Shown piece by piece: positions 24,310-34,396 of a DNA stretch of 64,000 nucleotides. Below the pieces are notes generated by a model. It saw only the letters and a program-made list of their open reading frames with translations, was not told where the DNA came from and made no database searches. How positions within the stretch are numbered: position 1 is the first letter of the stretch; the number at the start of each line of letters is the position of its first letter. The DNA comes from Actinomycetota bacterium (GTDB lineage Bacteria > Actinomycetota > Thermoleophilia > Gaiellales > F1-60-MAGs149): the NCBI GenBank assembly GCA_026392355.1, contig JAPLCF010000029.1, positions 1 to 64,000 on the forward strand, given 5' to 3'. The translations under genes and the position numbers were made by a program.

Positions 24310-26841
24310 TTACTCGTCTTTCCCGAGGATCCTGCCCAGCAGGCCCTTCTTCTTCCTGGCAGGGGCCTTGGGCTTCGCCTCGGCAGCCGGCTTCTCTGCG
24401 GCAGGCTTCCCCTCAGCAGCGGGCGCGTCGGCCCGCGGAGCGCGCGGCGCACGTGGTGCGCGTGGCTTCGGCTCTGCCTTCGGCGCGCCATCACTCGGGG
24501 CATTCTCGCCACCCTCAGTGCTGGCACCTGCAGCGCTGCGGCTACCCGACGAGCGACCACGCCCGCCACGGCTGCGACGTCGCTTTGGACGGGCCGGGGC
24601 GTCGCCATCGGCCGGTGCGGCATCCGCACCCGCTTCGCTGGCCTCGCCGGCTGCCTGATCGGCACCGCCATCGCCAGCGGTGGTCTCCCCCGCTTCGCCC
24701 GTACCGGCGCGACGACGGGCACCACCGCGACGTCCGCGGCGGCGACGCTTGCGCGGCGCCCCATCGGCCGTCGGCTCGCCATCGTCCTCGTCGCCGTCTT
24801 CGTCAGCATCGGCGTCAGCATCGACGGTCTCATCACCCTCGCCTGCGGCAGCGCGCTCAGCGGCCGGCTTGCGACGGCTGCGGGGACGCTTCGGCTTGAC
24901 GACCGGATTGCCGTCCTCGTCGAGCAGAACTGCCTCCTCGACAACTTCGGGCTCTTCGGGCTTGTCGAGCGGCTCGGTCTCCTCACCCACGCTGGCAGTC
25001 ATGTCGCCCGTCGGCGTATCGATCGTGGCCGACGGTGTGCGGCTGCGCTTGCCCTTGCGCTTCTTGCCCTCCAGGTCGACACGCTCGCCGACGAGGCGCG
25101 GCGGCTCGTGCACGTCGGAGCGAGGATCGACCATCTTGATCATCTCCTCCTCCGTGATCGGCGTGGCGTCGAGCAGGACGGCGTGCGCCTCGAGGCGCCC
25201 CACGCGCTCGATCTTGATCTTGTGGGTCTCACCCAGGTACGGGCCGGCACCGGCGACCACGACGCGGTAGCCACCTTCCATGACAGTGACCGCATCGGCG
25301 GCCTGGTACATGTGCGGCTCGCTGAGGGCGACCTCAAGCTCCTGGCCGATCTCGACCGGAATCGCGTCTTCAAGCACCTCGCTGATCTTGCCGTGCTTGA
25401 CGAACTCGCAGCGCTCGCGCGGGACGTCATCGCGCGCCACGATCGAGAAGTGCTTACTGGTGTCCTTCTCCAGCTCCTCCAGGCGTGTGCCGCCGGGGCC
25501 GATCATGCGCGCGGCGACCTGCGCGTTGACCTCCACGAGGAAGGCCTCCGAGCTGGACAGCGTCGCCTGGCGACGTAGCGTGCGCAAGTTGTCGAGGGCG
25601 ATCGTCTCATCGCTGAGCACACGACCCTCACCGGCACAGCACGGGCACTCGGTGGTCATGATCTCGCGGACGCCGTCGGTGACGTTCTGACGCGTCATCT
25701 CGACGAGGCCGAGCGGGCTGATCGAGACGAGGTAGACCTTGGAGCGATCCTTCGCCAGCTCTTCCTTGAGCGCGGCGATCACCTGATCGCGATTCGTCTT
25801 CGACTCCATGTCCACGAAGTCGATGACGATGATGCCACCGAGATCGCGCAGGCGCAGCTGGCGGACGACCTCGCGAGCGGACTCGAGGTTGTTGTGCAGA
25901 ATCGTGTCCTCGAGCCGGCCCTTGCCGACGAAACGGCCGGTGTTGACGTCGACGATCGTGAACGCCTCGGCGTAGTCGAACAGGAGGTAGCCGCCGGACG
26001 GCAGGTCAACACGGCGCTTGAGGGTGCTCTCGATCGCCTCATCGACGCCGTAGCGGCGCAGGAGCTCGGTCTGAGCGGTGTGGCGCTTGACGCGCTCGGC
26101 GAGCTCGGGGCTGCGCTCCTGGACGTACGAGACGATGCGGTCGTGCATCTTCTCGTCGTCGACGATCAACTCGTCGACGTCCTGACGAAAGTCGTCGCGG
26201 ACGAGGCTGAGGGCGATATCGACCTCGGCGTGGATCAGGCTCGGAGCCTTCGCCGTCTCGACGCGCGACAGGATCGCCTCCCACTGGTCCTCGAGCAGCG
26301 CGAGGTCGCGCTCCAGTTCGGCCAGCTCGGCGCCCTTGGCGGCCGTGCGGACGATTAGGCCGCCGCCGAGGCGCGGCTTGAGCTGCTTGACGAGATCGCG
26401 CAGGCGATCGCGCTCGCCGTCGGGCAGCCGCTTGGAGACGCCACCGCCCTCACCGTCCGGCACGTAGACCAGAAAGCGGCCGGCCAGCGAGATGTCCATT
26501 GTGACGCGGGCGCCCTTGGTCTTCATCGGGTCCTTCGTTACCTGGACGAGCAGCGACTGCCCGCCCTTGACGAGGTCCTGGATGCGCTTGGAGCGTCGCG
26601 CACGCTGGTCGAGGCCGTCGATGCGAATCTCGGCGACGTGCAGGAAGGCGTTCTTGTCCATGCCGGCGTCGACGAAGGCCGCCTCCATGCCGGGCAGGAC
26701 GGTGTCGACCTTGGCGAGGTAGATGTTGCCGAGCAGCGAACGGCGCTCTTCGCGCTCGATGTACGTCTCGACGACGCGATCGTCTTCGATCAGCGCCGCT
26801 TTCGTTTCGTACGCGTCGGCGGATATCAGGATCTTCTTCAT
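24310..26841 (-). CDS. rng: Ribonuclease G/E
   Basis: 843 residues. The catalytic half carries the S1 domain (LGNIYLAKVDTVLPGMEAAFVDAG), the DNase-I-like region with FTIVDVNTGRFVGKG and GGIIVIDFVDMES (Mg-binding aspartates), and the CPCC zinc-link (TECPCCAGEG). RNase E/G cleaves single-stranded RNA in rRNA and tRNA maturation and mRNA decay. From about residue 580 the chain becomes a low-complexity tail of alternating acidic (DADADADEDGDEDD) and arginine-rich (RKRRRRGRRGGARRR) blocks, as in actinobacterial RNase E scaffolds. Its ATG overlaps the DUF2344 stop (ATGA), so it is coupled to the radical-SAM pair upstream. Confidence 0.95.
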   Translation of the reverse strand: MKKILISADAYETKAALIEDDRVVETYIEREERRSLLGNIYLAKVDTVLPGMEAAFVDAGMDKNAFLHVAEIRIDGLDQRARRSKRIQDLVKGGQSLLVQVTKDPMKTKGARVTMDISLAGRFLVYVPDGEGGGVSKRLPDGERDRLRDLVKQLKPRLGGGLIVRTAAKGAELAELERDLALLEDQWEAILSRVETAKAPSLIHAEVDIALSLVRDDFRQDVDELIVDDEKMHDRIVSYVQERSPELAERVKRHTAQTELLRRYGVDEAIESTLKRRVDLPSGGYLLFDYAEAFTIVDVNTGRFVGKGRLEDTILHNNLESAREVVRQLRLRDLGGIIVIDFVDMESKTNRDQVIAALKEELAKDRSKVYLVSISPLGLVEMTRQNVTDGVREIMTTECPCCAGEGRVLSDETIALDNLRTLRRQATLSSSEAFLVEVNAQVAARMIGPGGTRLEELEKDTSKHFSIVARDDVPRERCEFVKHGKISEVLEDAIPVEIGQELEVALSEPHMYQAADAVTVMEGGYRVVVAGAGPYLGETHKIKIERVGRLEAHAVLLDATPITEEEMIKMVDPRSDVHEPPRLVGERVDLEGKKRKGKRSRTPSATIDTPTGDMTASVGEETEPLDKPEEPEVVEEAVLLDEDGNPVVKPKRPRSRRKPAAERAAAGEGDETVDADADADEDGDEDDGEPTADGAPRKRRRRGRRGGARRRAGTGEAGETTAGDGGADQAAGEASEAGADAAPADGDAPARPKRRRSRGGRGRSSGSRSAAGASTEGGENAPSDGAPKAEPKPRAPRAPRAPRADAPAAEGKPAAEKPAAEAKPKAPARKKKGLLGRILGKDE

Positions 26842-27491
26842 GTGGTCTCCGTTGTCGCCATGCGCGCCGGTTTCGGCGCCATGGCAACGGCTAGTCGAGT
26901 GACTCCGGCCAGCGGAAGATCGGTGTTCGCGCAGCTCGCGAGCGCGCGGACGACCTCATCCGGCTTGGCAGAGCCATCCTCGAGGATGGCGATGTCGACG
27001 ATCACGCTGCTGCCGTCGAGCTGGGGCTCGGGGGCGAAGCGCTTCACGTCAACCGTGCGCCGCTGCTTGGGGCTGCGGCGATCGATGGGTAGTTCCGGCG
27101 ACGCGAGGTACGCGTCGACAGCCTGGGCGAGAACTTCGCCCGGTGCATCGAAGGTGATGCGGTAGGTGGCGCCAACGGCGATGGTCTTGGGACCAGCGAG
27201 TTGGGCATCCAGTGGAACGACGCCCCGCGGACAGGTCGCGGTGAGTCGAGAGATCAGGTCACCGAGATCGTGGCTGTCGCCGACGAGCTCGATCGTGCAG
27301 TGCTCGTCCTCGGACGCCGTGCCGACGCCGCGCGCGAGCGCGAGGCTGATCACGGGCTTCGGACGCATGCCGTTGGACAGTGCGATCTCGTAGCCAGCAC
27401 GCCGGAACGCGGCCAGCAGGAGGTCGACCATTTCGAGATGGCTGAGGAACCGCGCGCGGTCGCGCACGGCAAGGCGGAGCTCGATCCTCAA
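26838..27491 (-). CDS. DUF2344 (TIGR03936) radical-SAM-linked protein
   Basis: About 217 residues from a TTG at 27489-27491 (LRIELRLAVRDRARFLSHLE). The open frame continues into the radical-SAM gene but lacks support there. The family core is clear: FLSHLEMVDLLLAAFRRAG, then ALSNGMRPKPVISLALARGVG and PKTIAVGATYRITFDA. In many bacteria this domain is fused to, or encoded directly after, the TIGR03960 radical-SAM protein, as here. The pair's reaction is unknown. The constant neighbourhood with RNase G and rplU suggests a link to RNA or ribosome maturation. Confidence 0.8.
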   Translation of the reverse strand: MRIELRLAVRDRARFLSHLEMVDLLLAAFRRAGYEIALSNGMRPKPVISLALARGVGTASEDEHCTIELVGDSHDLGDLISRLTATCPRGVVPLDAQLAGPKTIAVGATYRITFDAPGEVLAQAVDAYLASPELPIDRRSPKQRRTVDVKRFAPEPQLDGSSVIVDIAILEDGSAKPDEVVRALASCANTDLPLAGVTRLAVAMAPKPARMATTETT

Positions 27492-27519
27492 CGCGGTGGC
27501 ATCTGCGGAATGCGTGGCA

Positions 27520-29289
27520 TCAGGCCTCCACCAACCGGTTCCGCACGGGGCCGACGCAGGCGCCGCAATCGCTGCAGCCATCCCATCGACAATCCCCGGT
27601 CGGCCGTTCGGCGCGACTCTGCCACCACTCATCCAGCAGAAACTCCTTGGACACACCGCTGCGCACGTGATCCCACGGCAGCGGGTCAAGGGGATCGCGC
27701 TCGCGCGTCGCCTCCACCTCGAGGTCGCGTCCGGCGGCGGCAAATGCGTCGCGCCAGAACTCCTCGCGGTGGTGCTCCGACCAGGCATCAAAGCGCGCAC
27801 CTGCGCGCCAAGCTGCCTCGAGCACATCCCCGGTGATCGAATCTCCACGACCGAGCGCACCTTCGAGCATGCTCGTTCGGACGTCGTGGAGGGAAAGCTT
27901 GAGCTGGCGCCCCTTCAGCGCACGCCGCAGGTAGTCCTGCTTCACGCGCAGCTGATCCGGGGGTGCCATGCCGCTCCATTGGAACGGCGTGTGCGGCTTC
28001 GGCACGAAGTTCGAGGCGGACACGTGGACGGTGAATTTCCCGCCCTCGCCGTAGTGCTTACGCCCGATCTCGCGCGCCTTAAAGCCCAGATCGACGATGC
28101 CCTGTACCTCTGCGAAGGTCTCGAGCGGTAGGCCGATCATGAAATACAACTTGAGGCTGGTGTAGCCCGCTGCGAACGCAGAATCGATCGCGTTCTCGAT
28201 CATCTCGTCGGTGATCGTCTTGCAGATGATGTCCCGCATGCGCTGCGTTGCCGCCTCGGGGGCCATCGTGATCGAACGCTGACGCGTGTTCGCCGCGGCA
28301 GCCAACGCCACCGGACCCGTGTCGACGCGGTTCGAGGGCAGCGACAGGTGCAGGTCGGGCTTGACTTCCTTGATTTCGCGGATGGCCCGCGAGACGCCGG
28401 AGTAGTCGCTCGTGGCCAGCGACGTGAGCGACAATTCGTCGTAGCCCGTGCATTCGAGCTGTGCGAGACCAGCCGTCACGACGTCTTCGACCTTGCGCTC
28501 GCGCACCGGGCGATACCACGTGCCGGCATGACAGAAGCGACAACCACGCGTGCACCCGCGCATGACCTCAACCGAGGCACGCGAGAAGATTGCGCTGGCA
28601 TACGGAACAACGGGCTTCGTCGGCGCAGTGTCGATCGAGAAGTCGGCGAAGATCGCCCGCTCGACCGGCTGCTCACCGCGCGCCGGCAGGTACAGGAACG
28701 GCAACTCGTTGAGGCGATCGAGTCGTTCCTCACGCGTCTTGACCTCGTCGAGGATGGCGATGATCTGCTGCATCCCCTCCTCGGCTTCGCCCATGAAGAA
28801 GGCGTCGACGAAGTGTGCGAGTGGCATCGGGTTCGACGCACTCGGACCGCCAGCGAGGATGATCGGGTCGGCGTCGGTGCGGTCGGCGCTGCGGACCGGG
28901 ATCTGCGCGAGATCGATCAGCTCGAGCACGTTCGAGTACGTGAGCTCGGCCTGCAGCGTGATGCCGAACAGGTCGACATCGCGTACGGGGCGCCACGTCT
29001 CGAGCGTAAACAGCGGCACGTTGTCGCGACGCATGGCGTCGGCCATGTCGGGCCACGGGCAGTAGACGCGCTCGGCCGCGGCCTCGGTGCGGTCGTTGAC
29101 CAAGCCGTACAGAATCTGGAGCGCCTGATTCGAGATGCCGACCTCGTACGCATCGGGGTACGCAAACGCGACGCGAACGGTCGCATCAGGCTTGACGGTC
29201 TCGTTCGTCTCGCCGCCGATGTAGCGCGACGGCTTCTCGACCTGCGTCAGGAGGCGCTCGATGCGCGGCTGGAGGGAGGACTGCTCCAC
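27520..29289 (-). CDS. TIGR03960-type radical-SAM protein
   Basis: 589 residues from a GTG at 29287-29289. After a B12-binding-like N-terminal part (VRVAFAYPDAYEVGISNQAL, ILAGGPSASNPMPLA) comes the radical-SAM cluster RGCTRGCRFCHAG, with cysteines binding a 4Fe-4S cluster that cleaves SAM. Family motifs ELSLTSLATSDYSG, SLPSNRVDT, TMAPEAATQRMRD and KLYFMIGLP follow. The C-terminus ends in a further cysteine cluster (CRWDGCSDCGAC). Substrate unknown. It stands just upstream of DUF2344 and rng, a pairing conserved across several phyla. Confidence 0.9.
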   Translation of the reverse strand: MEQSSLQPRIERLLTQVEKPSRYIGGETNETVKPDATVRVAFAYPDAYEVGISNQALQILYGLVNDRTEAAAERVYCPWPDMADAMRRDNVPLFTLETWRPVRDVDLFGITLQAELTYSNVLELIDLAQIPVRSADRTDADPIILAGGPSASNPMPLAHFVDAFFMGEAEEGMQQIIAILDEVKTREERLDRLNELPFLYLPARGEQPVERAIFADFSIDTAPTKPVVPYASAIFSRASVEVMRGCTRGCRFCHAGTWYRPVRERKVEDVVTAGLAQLECTGYDELSLTSLATSDYSGVSRAIREIKEVKPDLHLSLPSNRVDTGPVALAAAANTRQRSITMAPEAATQRMRDIICKTITDEMIENAIDSAFAAGYTSLKLYFMIGLPLETFAEVQGIVDLGFKAREIGRKHYGEGGKFTVHVSASNFVPKPHTPFQWSGMAPPDQLRVKQDYLRRALKGRQLKLSLHDVRTSMLEGALGRGDSITGDVLEAAWRAGARFDAWSEHHREEFWRDAFAAAGRDLEVEATRERDPLDPLPWDHVRSGVSKEFLLDEWWQSRAERPTGDCRWDGCSDCGACVGPVRNRLVEA

Positions 29290-29323
29290 GGCCGCAGTCT
29301 ACCGGGAGCGGGCCCTTCGTCCG

Positions 29324-30517
29324 TCAGGCGACGTCATTCGGCGACGACAGCGCCTTGCTGACGTAGCGGCGAGGCCGTTCCTGCCACCCCGCCACGGTCG
29401 GCTCTTCGCGCGTCTGGCGGATGCCAACAGCGATCGCGAGCCCGATGGCGGTGAGGTTCGTCACGGTGTTCGAGCCGCCGTAGGTCATGAAGGGAAGCGG
29501 AATGCCGGTGGTTGGTGCGATCCCGAGGTTCATACCGACGTTGACGCCCACCTGCAGCATGATCAGGCCGAACACGCCGGCGGCGATGAAGGCCTCCTCG
29601 AGGTTGCGGGCGCGCGGAATCATCCGCCCGATCCGCCACAGCACGAGCAGGTAGAGCATGAGCACGATCGCGGAGCCCACGAAGCCGCGATTCTCCCCGA
29701 CGACGGCGAACACGAAATCGGTGTGGTGCTCGGGCAGGAAGTTACCGGCCGTCTGACTGACGCCCTGGCCGCGTCCGGCGAGCCCGCCGGAACCGATCGC
29801 GATCATGGACTGCTCCGCCTGATATGCCGCCGGGCTGCCGCCCTCGGGATCAAGGAAGGCCGTGATGCGCTCAGTCTGGTACGGACGCAGCAACGGTAGG
29901 CCGACGGTCGGCAGGATGCCGAGCACCAGGATGACGATGGCGATGCCGACGCCGCCGATCACCGCCACGTTGCGCCCGGGCAGCCCGGCTACGACGAGGA
30001 TCGCGAGCGTGATGGCCACGTACACGATCGAGGTACCAAGGTCGGGCTGAATGAACACGAGCGTGAACGGCGGCAGCATCAGGAGGCCTGCACGGATGGC
30101 CATGTTCCAGCCCGTGATCCCGCGCCGTACGCAGTCGGCAACGATGATCGACAGGCAGACGAGCATCGTCACCTTGCCAATCTCTGACGGCTGCAGGGTG
30201 AAAAACGGCAAGGGGATCCAGCGCTGCGACCCGCGTGCCGCGGAGAACCCGAGCACGATGACCAGCAGGCCGATGGTGCTCCCGTAGATGAACCAGAAGA
30301 GGCGCCGGTAGATGCGTGGATCCACGAACGCGGCGACCGCAGCAAAGCCAAGTCCGGCCACGATGTAGATGATGTGACGCCGAACGAAGAAGCCGGGGTC
30401 GCCCGCAACATCGTTAACCGTGGCGACCCTGACGGCGTGCTCGCCGATGTACAGGAGCAGGAGCACGGCGACGACCAGGAGCCAGTCCACCCGGCGGAGC
30501 AGTGCGGTGCGGCTCAT
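29324..30517 (-). CDS. rodA: RodA, SEDS-family peptidoglycan glycosyltransferase
   Basis: 397 residues and about ten helices from the ATG at 30515-30517 (overlapping the mrdA stop, ATGA). SEDS motifs are visible: SQRWIPLPFFTLQPSEIGK, the FIQPDLGTSIVY segment with the catalytic-region aspartate, QAEQSMIAIGSGGLAGRG, FLPEHHTDFVFAVVGENRGF and GIPLPFMTYGGSNTVTNL. RodA polymerises lipid II along the lateral wall together with its class B PBP, encoded immediately upstream. Length and motifs are normal. Confidence 0.94.
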   Translation of the reverse strand: MSRTALLRRVDWLLVVAVLLLLYIGEHAVRVATVNDVAGDPGFFVRRHIIYIVAGLGFAAVAAFVDPRIYRRLFWFIYGSTIGLLVIVLGFSAARGSQRWIPLPFFTLQPSEIGKVTMLVCLSIIVADCVRRGITGWNMAIRAGLLMLPPFTLVFIQPDLGTSIVYVAITLAILVVAGLPGRNVAVIGGVGIAIVILVLGILPTVGLPLLRPYQTERITAFLDPEGGSPAAYQAEQSMIAIGSGGLAGRGQGVSQTAGNFLPEHHTDFVFAVVGENRGFVGSAIVLMLYLLVLWRIGRMIPRARNLEEAFIAAGVFGLIMLQVGVNVGMNLGIAPTTGIPLPFMTYGGSNTVTNLTAIGLAIAVGIRQTREEPTVAGWQERPRRYVSKALSSPNDVA

Positions 30518-32802
30518 CCGGCGTTCGCCTCTGTCGTCGAGGGGAAGAGCGGTCCACCATCCTGCTGCTGGACCTGCTGGGCGGGATCGACGCCGAGTGC
30601 CGGTCCCGAGTAGACACCAGCCTGCTCGGCGCTCGAGATCTGCCCGATCGTCGCCTCGTTGATGCCGAACGCCTTGGCCATCACCTGACGCACGGCCGGC
30701 GCGGCGGTCACGCCGCCGAATCCGCCCTGCTCGATCACGCACACAACAACGAGCTTCGGATCGTTGGCAGGCGCATAGCCTGCGAACCACGCGAAGTCGC
30801 GCTTGCCGAGTTTCTCTGCGGTGCCGGTCTTGCCAACCACGTCGATCGGAAAGCCCTTGAACGCGGCGTAGGCGGTGCCATTGATGTCCTGCGTGACGCC
30901 CTCGAGGCCCTTACGTACTGCGGCGAGCATGTACGGGTCGACCTGAACACGAGTCCCGGGCTCGGGGGTCAGCTTCTCGCGCAGGGTGCCATCCTGGCCG
31001 TAGACCGAGGCGCCCACGTGCGGCTGCACGAGCGTGCCGCCATTGGCGATGAGTGCGTAGAGGCGCGCAATCTGCAGCGGCGTGACCTCGAGATCACCCT
31101 GGCCAATCGACTGCAGGATCGCATCGCCCGACGTCCATCGATTTTGGACCTTGTCGTCGCCGAAGCGCCGCTTCTTGTACCCGTAGTCCGGCACGTTGCC
31201 CGGCGAATCGGCGCCGATGTCAATGCCGGTCGGCGCGCCGAAACCGAGCCGCTTGGCCCAGAGCGGCTGCGGCTCGAACTGGCCCGATTTGGGCGTGGCG
31301 TCGTAAAGGCGCTTGCCCAGCTCGTAGAAGTACGTATCGCAGGAGGCCGTGAGCGCCTGCATCATGTTCATCGGCTCGTCGACGCCGGATTCGAAGTTGC
31401 GATAGATCTGGCCATCAATCGTCACGTCCGGCGAGCACTGGATCTGCCCATCAGCGCGCACGAGACCAGTGGCACCAGCGGCGAACGCCGTGACGGGCTT
31501 GAAGGTCGAACCTGCCGGGTAGAGACCGTTGAGCGCGCGATTGAGCAGCGGCGACCGCTTGCCTTCGCCCGCGAGCTCGTTCCAGTACTTCTGTCCCTTG
31601 GGCCCGGCGAGGATAGCCGGATCGAAGCCCGGGTTTGATGCCATGGCGCGAATGGCGCCGGTCCGCGGATCCATCGCGATGATGGCGCCACCATCGGCTG
31701 AGGGATGACCATGCGTGCGGGCGTACGTAATCGCCTCGCGCAGTGCGTTCTCGGCAGCGGCTTGCACACCAGAATCGATCGTCAGGCGGATGTTGTCGCC
31801 CGCCTTCGCCGCGCGGGATCGCACGATCGGGCCGACGGGATCACCAAAGGCATCAACACGCCGCTGCAGCGACCCGTTGGTGCCGCGCAGGTAGCGATCG
31901 AAGTACTGCTCGACGCCGCGCTGACCGACAACGTCGCCAGCAGTCGCGTTGCGATACGTCACCTGGTCCTTGACCTGCTCCGACGACACCTCGCCAAGTT
32001 CGCCCCAGAGATGCGGGGCCATCGGGTAGAGGTTGCCGCTCTGCCCGCGAGTGGAGCGGTACGAGCGCGCTGTCCCTTCGACGATACGAACCCCGGGGAA
32101 CTGGCCGGCGCGCTCCTTGAGATAGAAGAGAACGTCGCGATCGACGTCCTTGGCGATCACGATCGAATCGAACGGGGCCTTAATGGCTGCGGTATGGATG
32201 TCGTCCTCGACCTCTGCGACCGAGACGCCGACAATTTGTGCCAGCTCGCGCAGCTGGGGATAGGTCTTCGTGCAGCCTGCCCAGGCGCGCACGGTCTGGC
32301 CACCCTCGAGCTGCTGGTTGATTGCGATGAGGCGGGCCGTGCGACGCTCCTTGGGCAGGGCATTCGCACGTTCGATCGCCTCGCTGATGCGCCGCGCTCG
32401 CTCATCCGAGCTGCGAGCGTCAACCGGCCCCTCGACATCGCGACCACACCCGGTCAGCAGATCAGGAAAGCGCGTCGGATCAATCGCCACGGAGTTCGAT
32501 GGTCGACTCCCGACCAGCACCTTGCCGGTGTTGTCGAGAATCTGCCCGCGCGCGGCCGGAACATCGATGCTGCGAAGACCGTTCGAAATCGCCTGTGCTC
32601 GATAGGTCTGGACGTCGAGCACCTGCAGCGACCAAAGGCGCAGGATCAGGATGACGACGATGACCGCGGCCACGATCGCGAGAATCGCCACGCGCTTGCC
32701 GATGCCGTCACGATCGAACCCCTCGTTGCCTGCTGGCTGCTGCGGCCTCGGGGGCGGCGGTGGATACGCGAGCGTGGGCTCGTCGGTACGCGGCGTACTC
32801 AT
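30514..32802 (-). CDS. mrdA: Penicillin-binding protein 2 (class B transpeptidase)
   Basis: 762 residues. One N-terminal membrane helix (VAILAIVAAVIVVILILRLW) is followed by the PBP dimerisation domain (AARGQILDNTGKVLV). The transpeptidase carries its three motifs: STFK (YPAGSTFKPVTAF) with the nucleophile serine, SCD (ALTASCDTYFYELG) and KTG (DVVGKTGTAEK). It cross-links new peptidoglycan for elongation and partners RodA. The C-terminal 60 residues after the domain are polar with a Q-rich stretch. It overlaps mreD upstream and rodA downstream by ATGA, so the four genes are translationally coupled. Confidence 0.95.
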   Translation of the reverse strand: MSTPRTDEPTLAYPPPPPRPQQPAGNEGFDRDGIGKRVAILAIVAAVIVVILILRLWSLQVLDVQTYRAQAISNGLRSIDVPAARGQILDNTGKVLVGSRPSNSVAIDPTRFPDLLTGCGRDVEGPVDARSSDERARRISEAIERANALPKERRTARLIAINQQLEGGQTVRAWAGCTKTYPQLRELAQIVGVSVAEVEDDIHTAAIKAPFDSIVIAKDVDRDVLFYLKERAGQFPGVRIVEGTARSYRSTRGQSGNLYPMAPHLWGELGEVSSEQVKDQVTYRNATAGDVVGQRGVEQYFDRYLRGTNGSLQRRVDAFGDPVGPIVRSRAAKAGDNIRLTIDSGVQAAAENALREAITYARTHGHPSADGGAIIAMDPRTGAIRAMASNPGFDPAILAGPKGQKYWNELAGEGKRSPLLNRALNGLYPAGSTFKPVTAFAAGATGLVRADGQIQCSPDVTIDGQIYRNFESGVDEPMNMMQALTASCDTYFYELGKRLYDATPKSGQFEPQPLWAKRLGFGAPTGIDIGADSPGNVPDYGYKKRRFGDDKVQNRWTSGDAILQSIGQGDLEVTPLQIARLYALIANGGTLVQPHVGASVYGQDGTLREKLTPEPGTRVQVDPYMLAAVRKGLEGVTQDINGTAYAAFKGFPIDVVGKTGTAEKLGKRDFAWFAGYAPANDPKLVVVCVIEQGGFGGVTAAPAVRQVMAKAFGINEATIGQISSAEQAGVYSGPALGVDPAQQVQQQDGGPLFPSTTEANAG

Positions 32803-33383
32803 GCGCCGGACCTCTCAGACACGCCCGCGACACGGCGGAGGAGTGGCAGCACGATGATGCCCGCGAGCAGCGTGAAGGCGAGCCCGGCAATAGCGTGGAT
32901 GACCATGGTCCCCCACGCCACGTTCTGACCGTCCACTGCGATGGTGACGATGACATCGCCGATCATCACGACGACGGTGGCCACCGCGAGCACGCAGAGT
33001 GCCATGCCAAGCGAGACACGACGGCGGCGCTCCCCCCACAGGCCCGCGGCCCAGCCGACCGGCGTGAGTACGAGGGCCGAGGCGCCGAGCGGCGTCTGCA
33101 CGGCGATGTCGATGAGCAAGCCGGCGACGAACCCGGCGAACGCACCCCAGCTGGCTCCGAACCGCAGTGCGATGGCCACGATCACGATGGCGGCAAGGTC
33201 AGGCACCGCGCCGAGCACACGCGCGTCGATGGCCAGTGCGACCTCGAGGTAGATGGCGGCCACCAGCGCCACGCCGAGCACGATTCCACCCAGCGGTGAT
33301 GTGCGCTCGGGGCGTGGCACCTCGCCGGTGTCTTCGTCCTCCAACAGGTCGTCATCGAACGGTGCGAAATCGGCGGTGCTCAT
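32799..33383 (-). CDS. mreD: Rod-shape protein MreD
   Basis: 194 residues from the ATG at 33381-33383. After an acidic N-terminal tail (FDDDLLEDEDTGE) there are five to six helices: IVLGVALVAAIYLEVALA, DLAAIVIVAIALRFG, AFAGFVAGLLIDIAV, ALVLTPVGWAAGLWG and VLAVATVVVMIGDVIV. The GLLIDIAVQTPLGASAL segment is the MreD signature ('G---D----GP-G'). Part of the elongasome membrane module. ATGA overlaps link it to mreC and mrdA. No mreB is seen in this window. Confidence 0.87.
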   Translation of the reverse strand: MSTADFAPFDDDLLEDEDTGEVPRPERTSPLGGIVLGVALVAAIYLEVALAIDARVLGAVPDLAAIVIVAIALRFGASWGAFAGFVAGLLIDIAVQTPLGASALVLTPVGWAAGLWGERRRRVSLGMALCVLAVATVVVMIGDVIVTIAVDGQNVAWGTMVIHAIAGLAFTLLAGIIVLPLLRRVAGVSERSGA

Positions 33384-34294
33384 GACGTCCCGCCACCCGT
33401 CAGGATGACGACATTGGCAAACGAGCCGAGGTCGACCCACGGCACGACGAGCACGTTTTTGTACGTATTGGAGTCGCTCTGCCGTGCCTCGCTCACCACG
33501 CCGATCGGCAGGCCGCGCGGATAGGCGGAGGCCAGGCGACCCGTCGTATCAAGGAACCCGCTGGTGACCACACGGTCAGCGGGCTGCACGACGCTCGAGC
33601 CGCGCACGAAGCCGAGCACGAGCACCGAGGGATCCGCAGCGCTGGGCTGGAGGATTCCGTCGGCACCGCGCCGTCCAGCAACCGTCGCGCCCACCGCGAC
33701 GTCTGCATTGGACAGGAGCGCAACCGTCGCCGTCCCCGCTGTGATCCGGCTGACCTTGCCGATCAAAGCGGCGCCGCCGATATCGGCGCTCGCGGCCACG
33801 CCCGCCAAGACGGGGTCACCTACCTGCACGCCGGCGTTCTCACCGGCATCGACGATGACAGAGCTCGACGTCAACGAGGGCGAGCGCGCGACGACACGGG
33901 CAGCGCGTGGCATGTAGGCCTTCGTCTCGGGGAAGGCCGGCGACTTGATGTAGTTGAGGAGCCCACGCAGCTCGTCTGCGTCCTGCTGGTTGACCTCGGC
34001 GCGGGAAAGCTGGGCACGCAGCGTGGCGTTTTCTGCAGCCAAGCTATCGCGCTCTGTCTGCGCCGAGCGGATGTCGCCAAACCAGGCGATCAGGTCGCGC
34101 ACCGGCTGTGTCGCGCGCTGCGCGACCTGCTGGATCGCCGACGTGGTGTCGGCGGCCCTGCCCTGTGCGGTCACGACATCGGCCTGCGCTCGAATCGAGA
34201 AGGTCACGAGCAGCAGCGCGGCCGCAATCAGCACAGCCGGCACGAGGCGGCGGATGAGGCGGGTGCGGGCGGTGGGCGTCCGGGTACGGGCCAT
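33380..34294 (-). CDS. mreC: Rod-shape protein MreC
   Basis: 304 residues: a short cytoplasmic N-terminus, one membrane helix (LVPAVLIAAALLLVTFSI), a coiled-coil with SAQTERDSLAAENATLRAQLSRAEVNQQ cut by the usual heptads, then the beta-rich periplasmic-type domain (ARVVARSPSLTSSSVIVDAG, NAGVQVGDPVLAG, GLPIGVVSEAR). MreC activates PBP2/RodA. First gene of the mreC-mreD-mrdA-rodA transcript. The 102 bases upstream (34295-34396) separate it from the rhodanese gene. Confidence 0.9.
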   Translation of the reverse strand: MARTRTPTARTRLIRRLVPAVLIAAALLLVTFSIRAQADVVTAQGRAADTTSAIQQVAQRATQPVRDLIAWFGDIRSAQTERDSLAAENATLRAQLSRAEVNQQDADELRGLLNYIKSPAFPETKAYMPRAARVVARSPSLTSSSVIVDAGENAGVQVGDPVLAGVAASADIGGAALIGKVSRITAGTATVALLSNADVAVGATVAGRRGADGILQPSAADPSVLVLGFVRGSSVVQPADRVVTSGFLDTTGRLASAYPRGLPIGVVSEARQSDSNTYKNVLVVPWVDLGSFANVVILTGGGTS

Positions 34295-34396
34295 AAGCGG
34301 CGTTTGGCGCAGGAATGCGCGGTGCTGAGCGGGTTCAGCAGGTCGAAGTCTACCGTCCGGCCGGGGCGCGGTCAGTAGGGCGGCTTCCCGAACGCC

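Noticed and set aside
28348-29361. Long open frames antisense to the radical-SAM, rodA, mrdA and RNase G genes
   Set aside because: Typical high-G+C shadow frames; each lies opposite a protein with clear family motifs.
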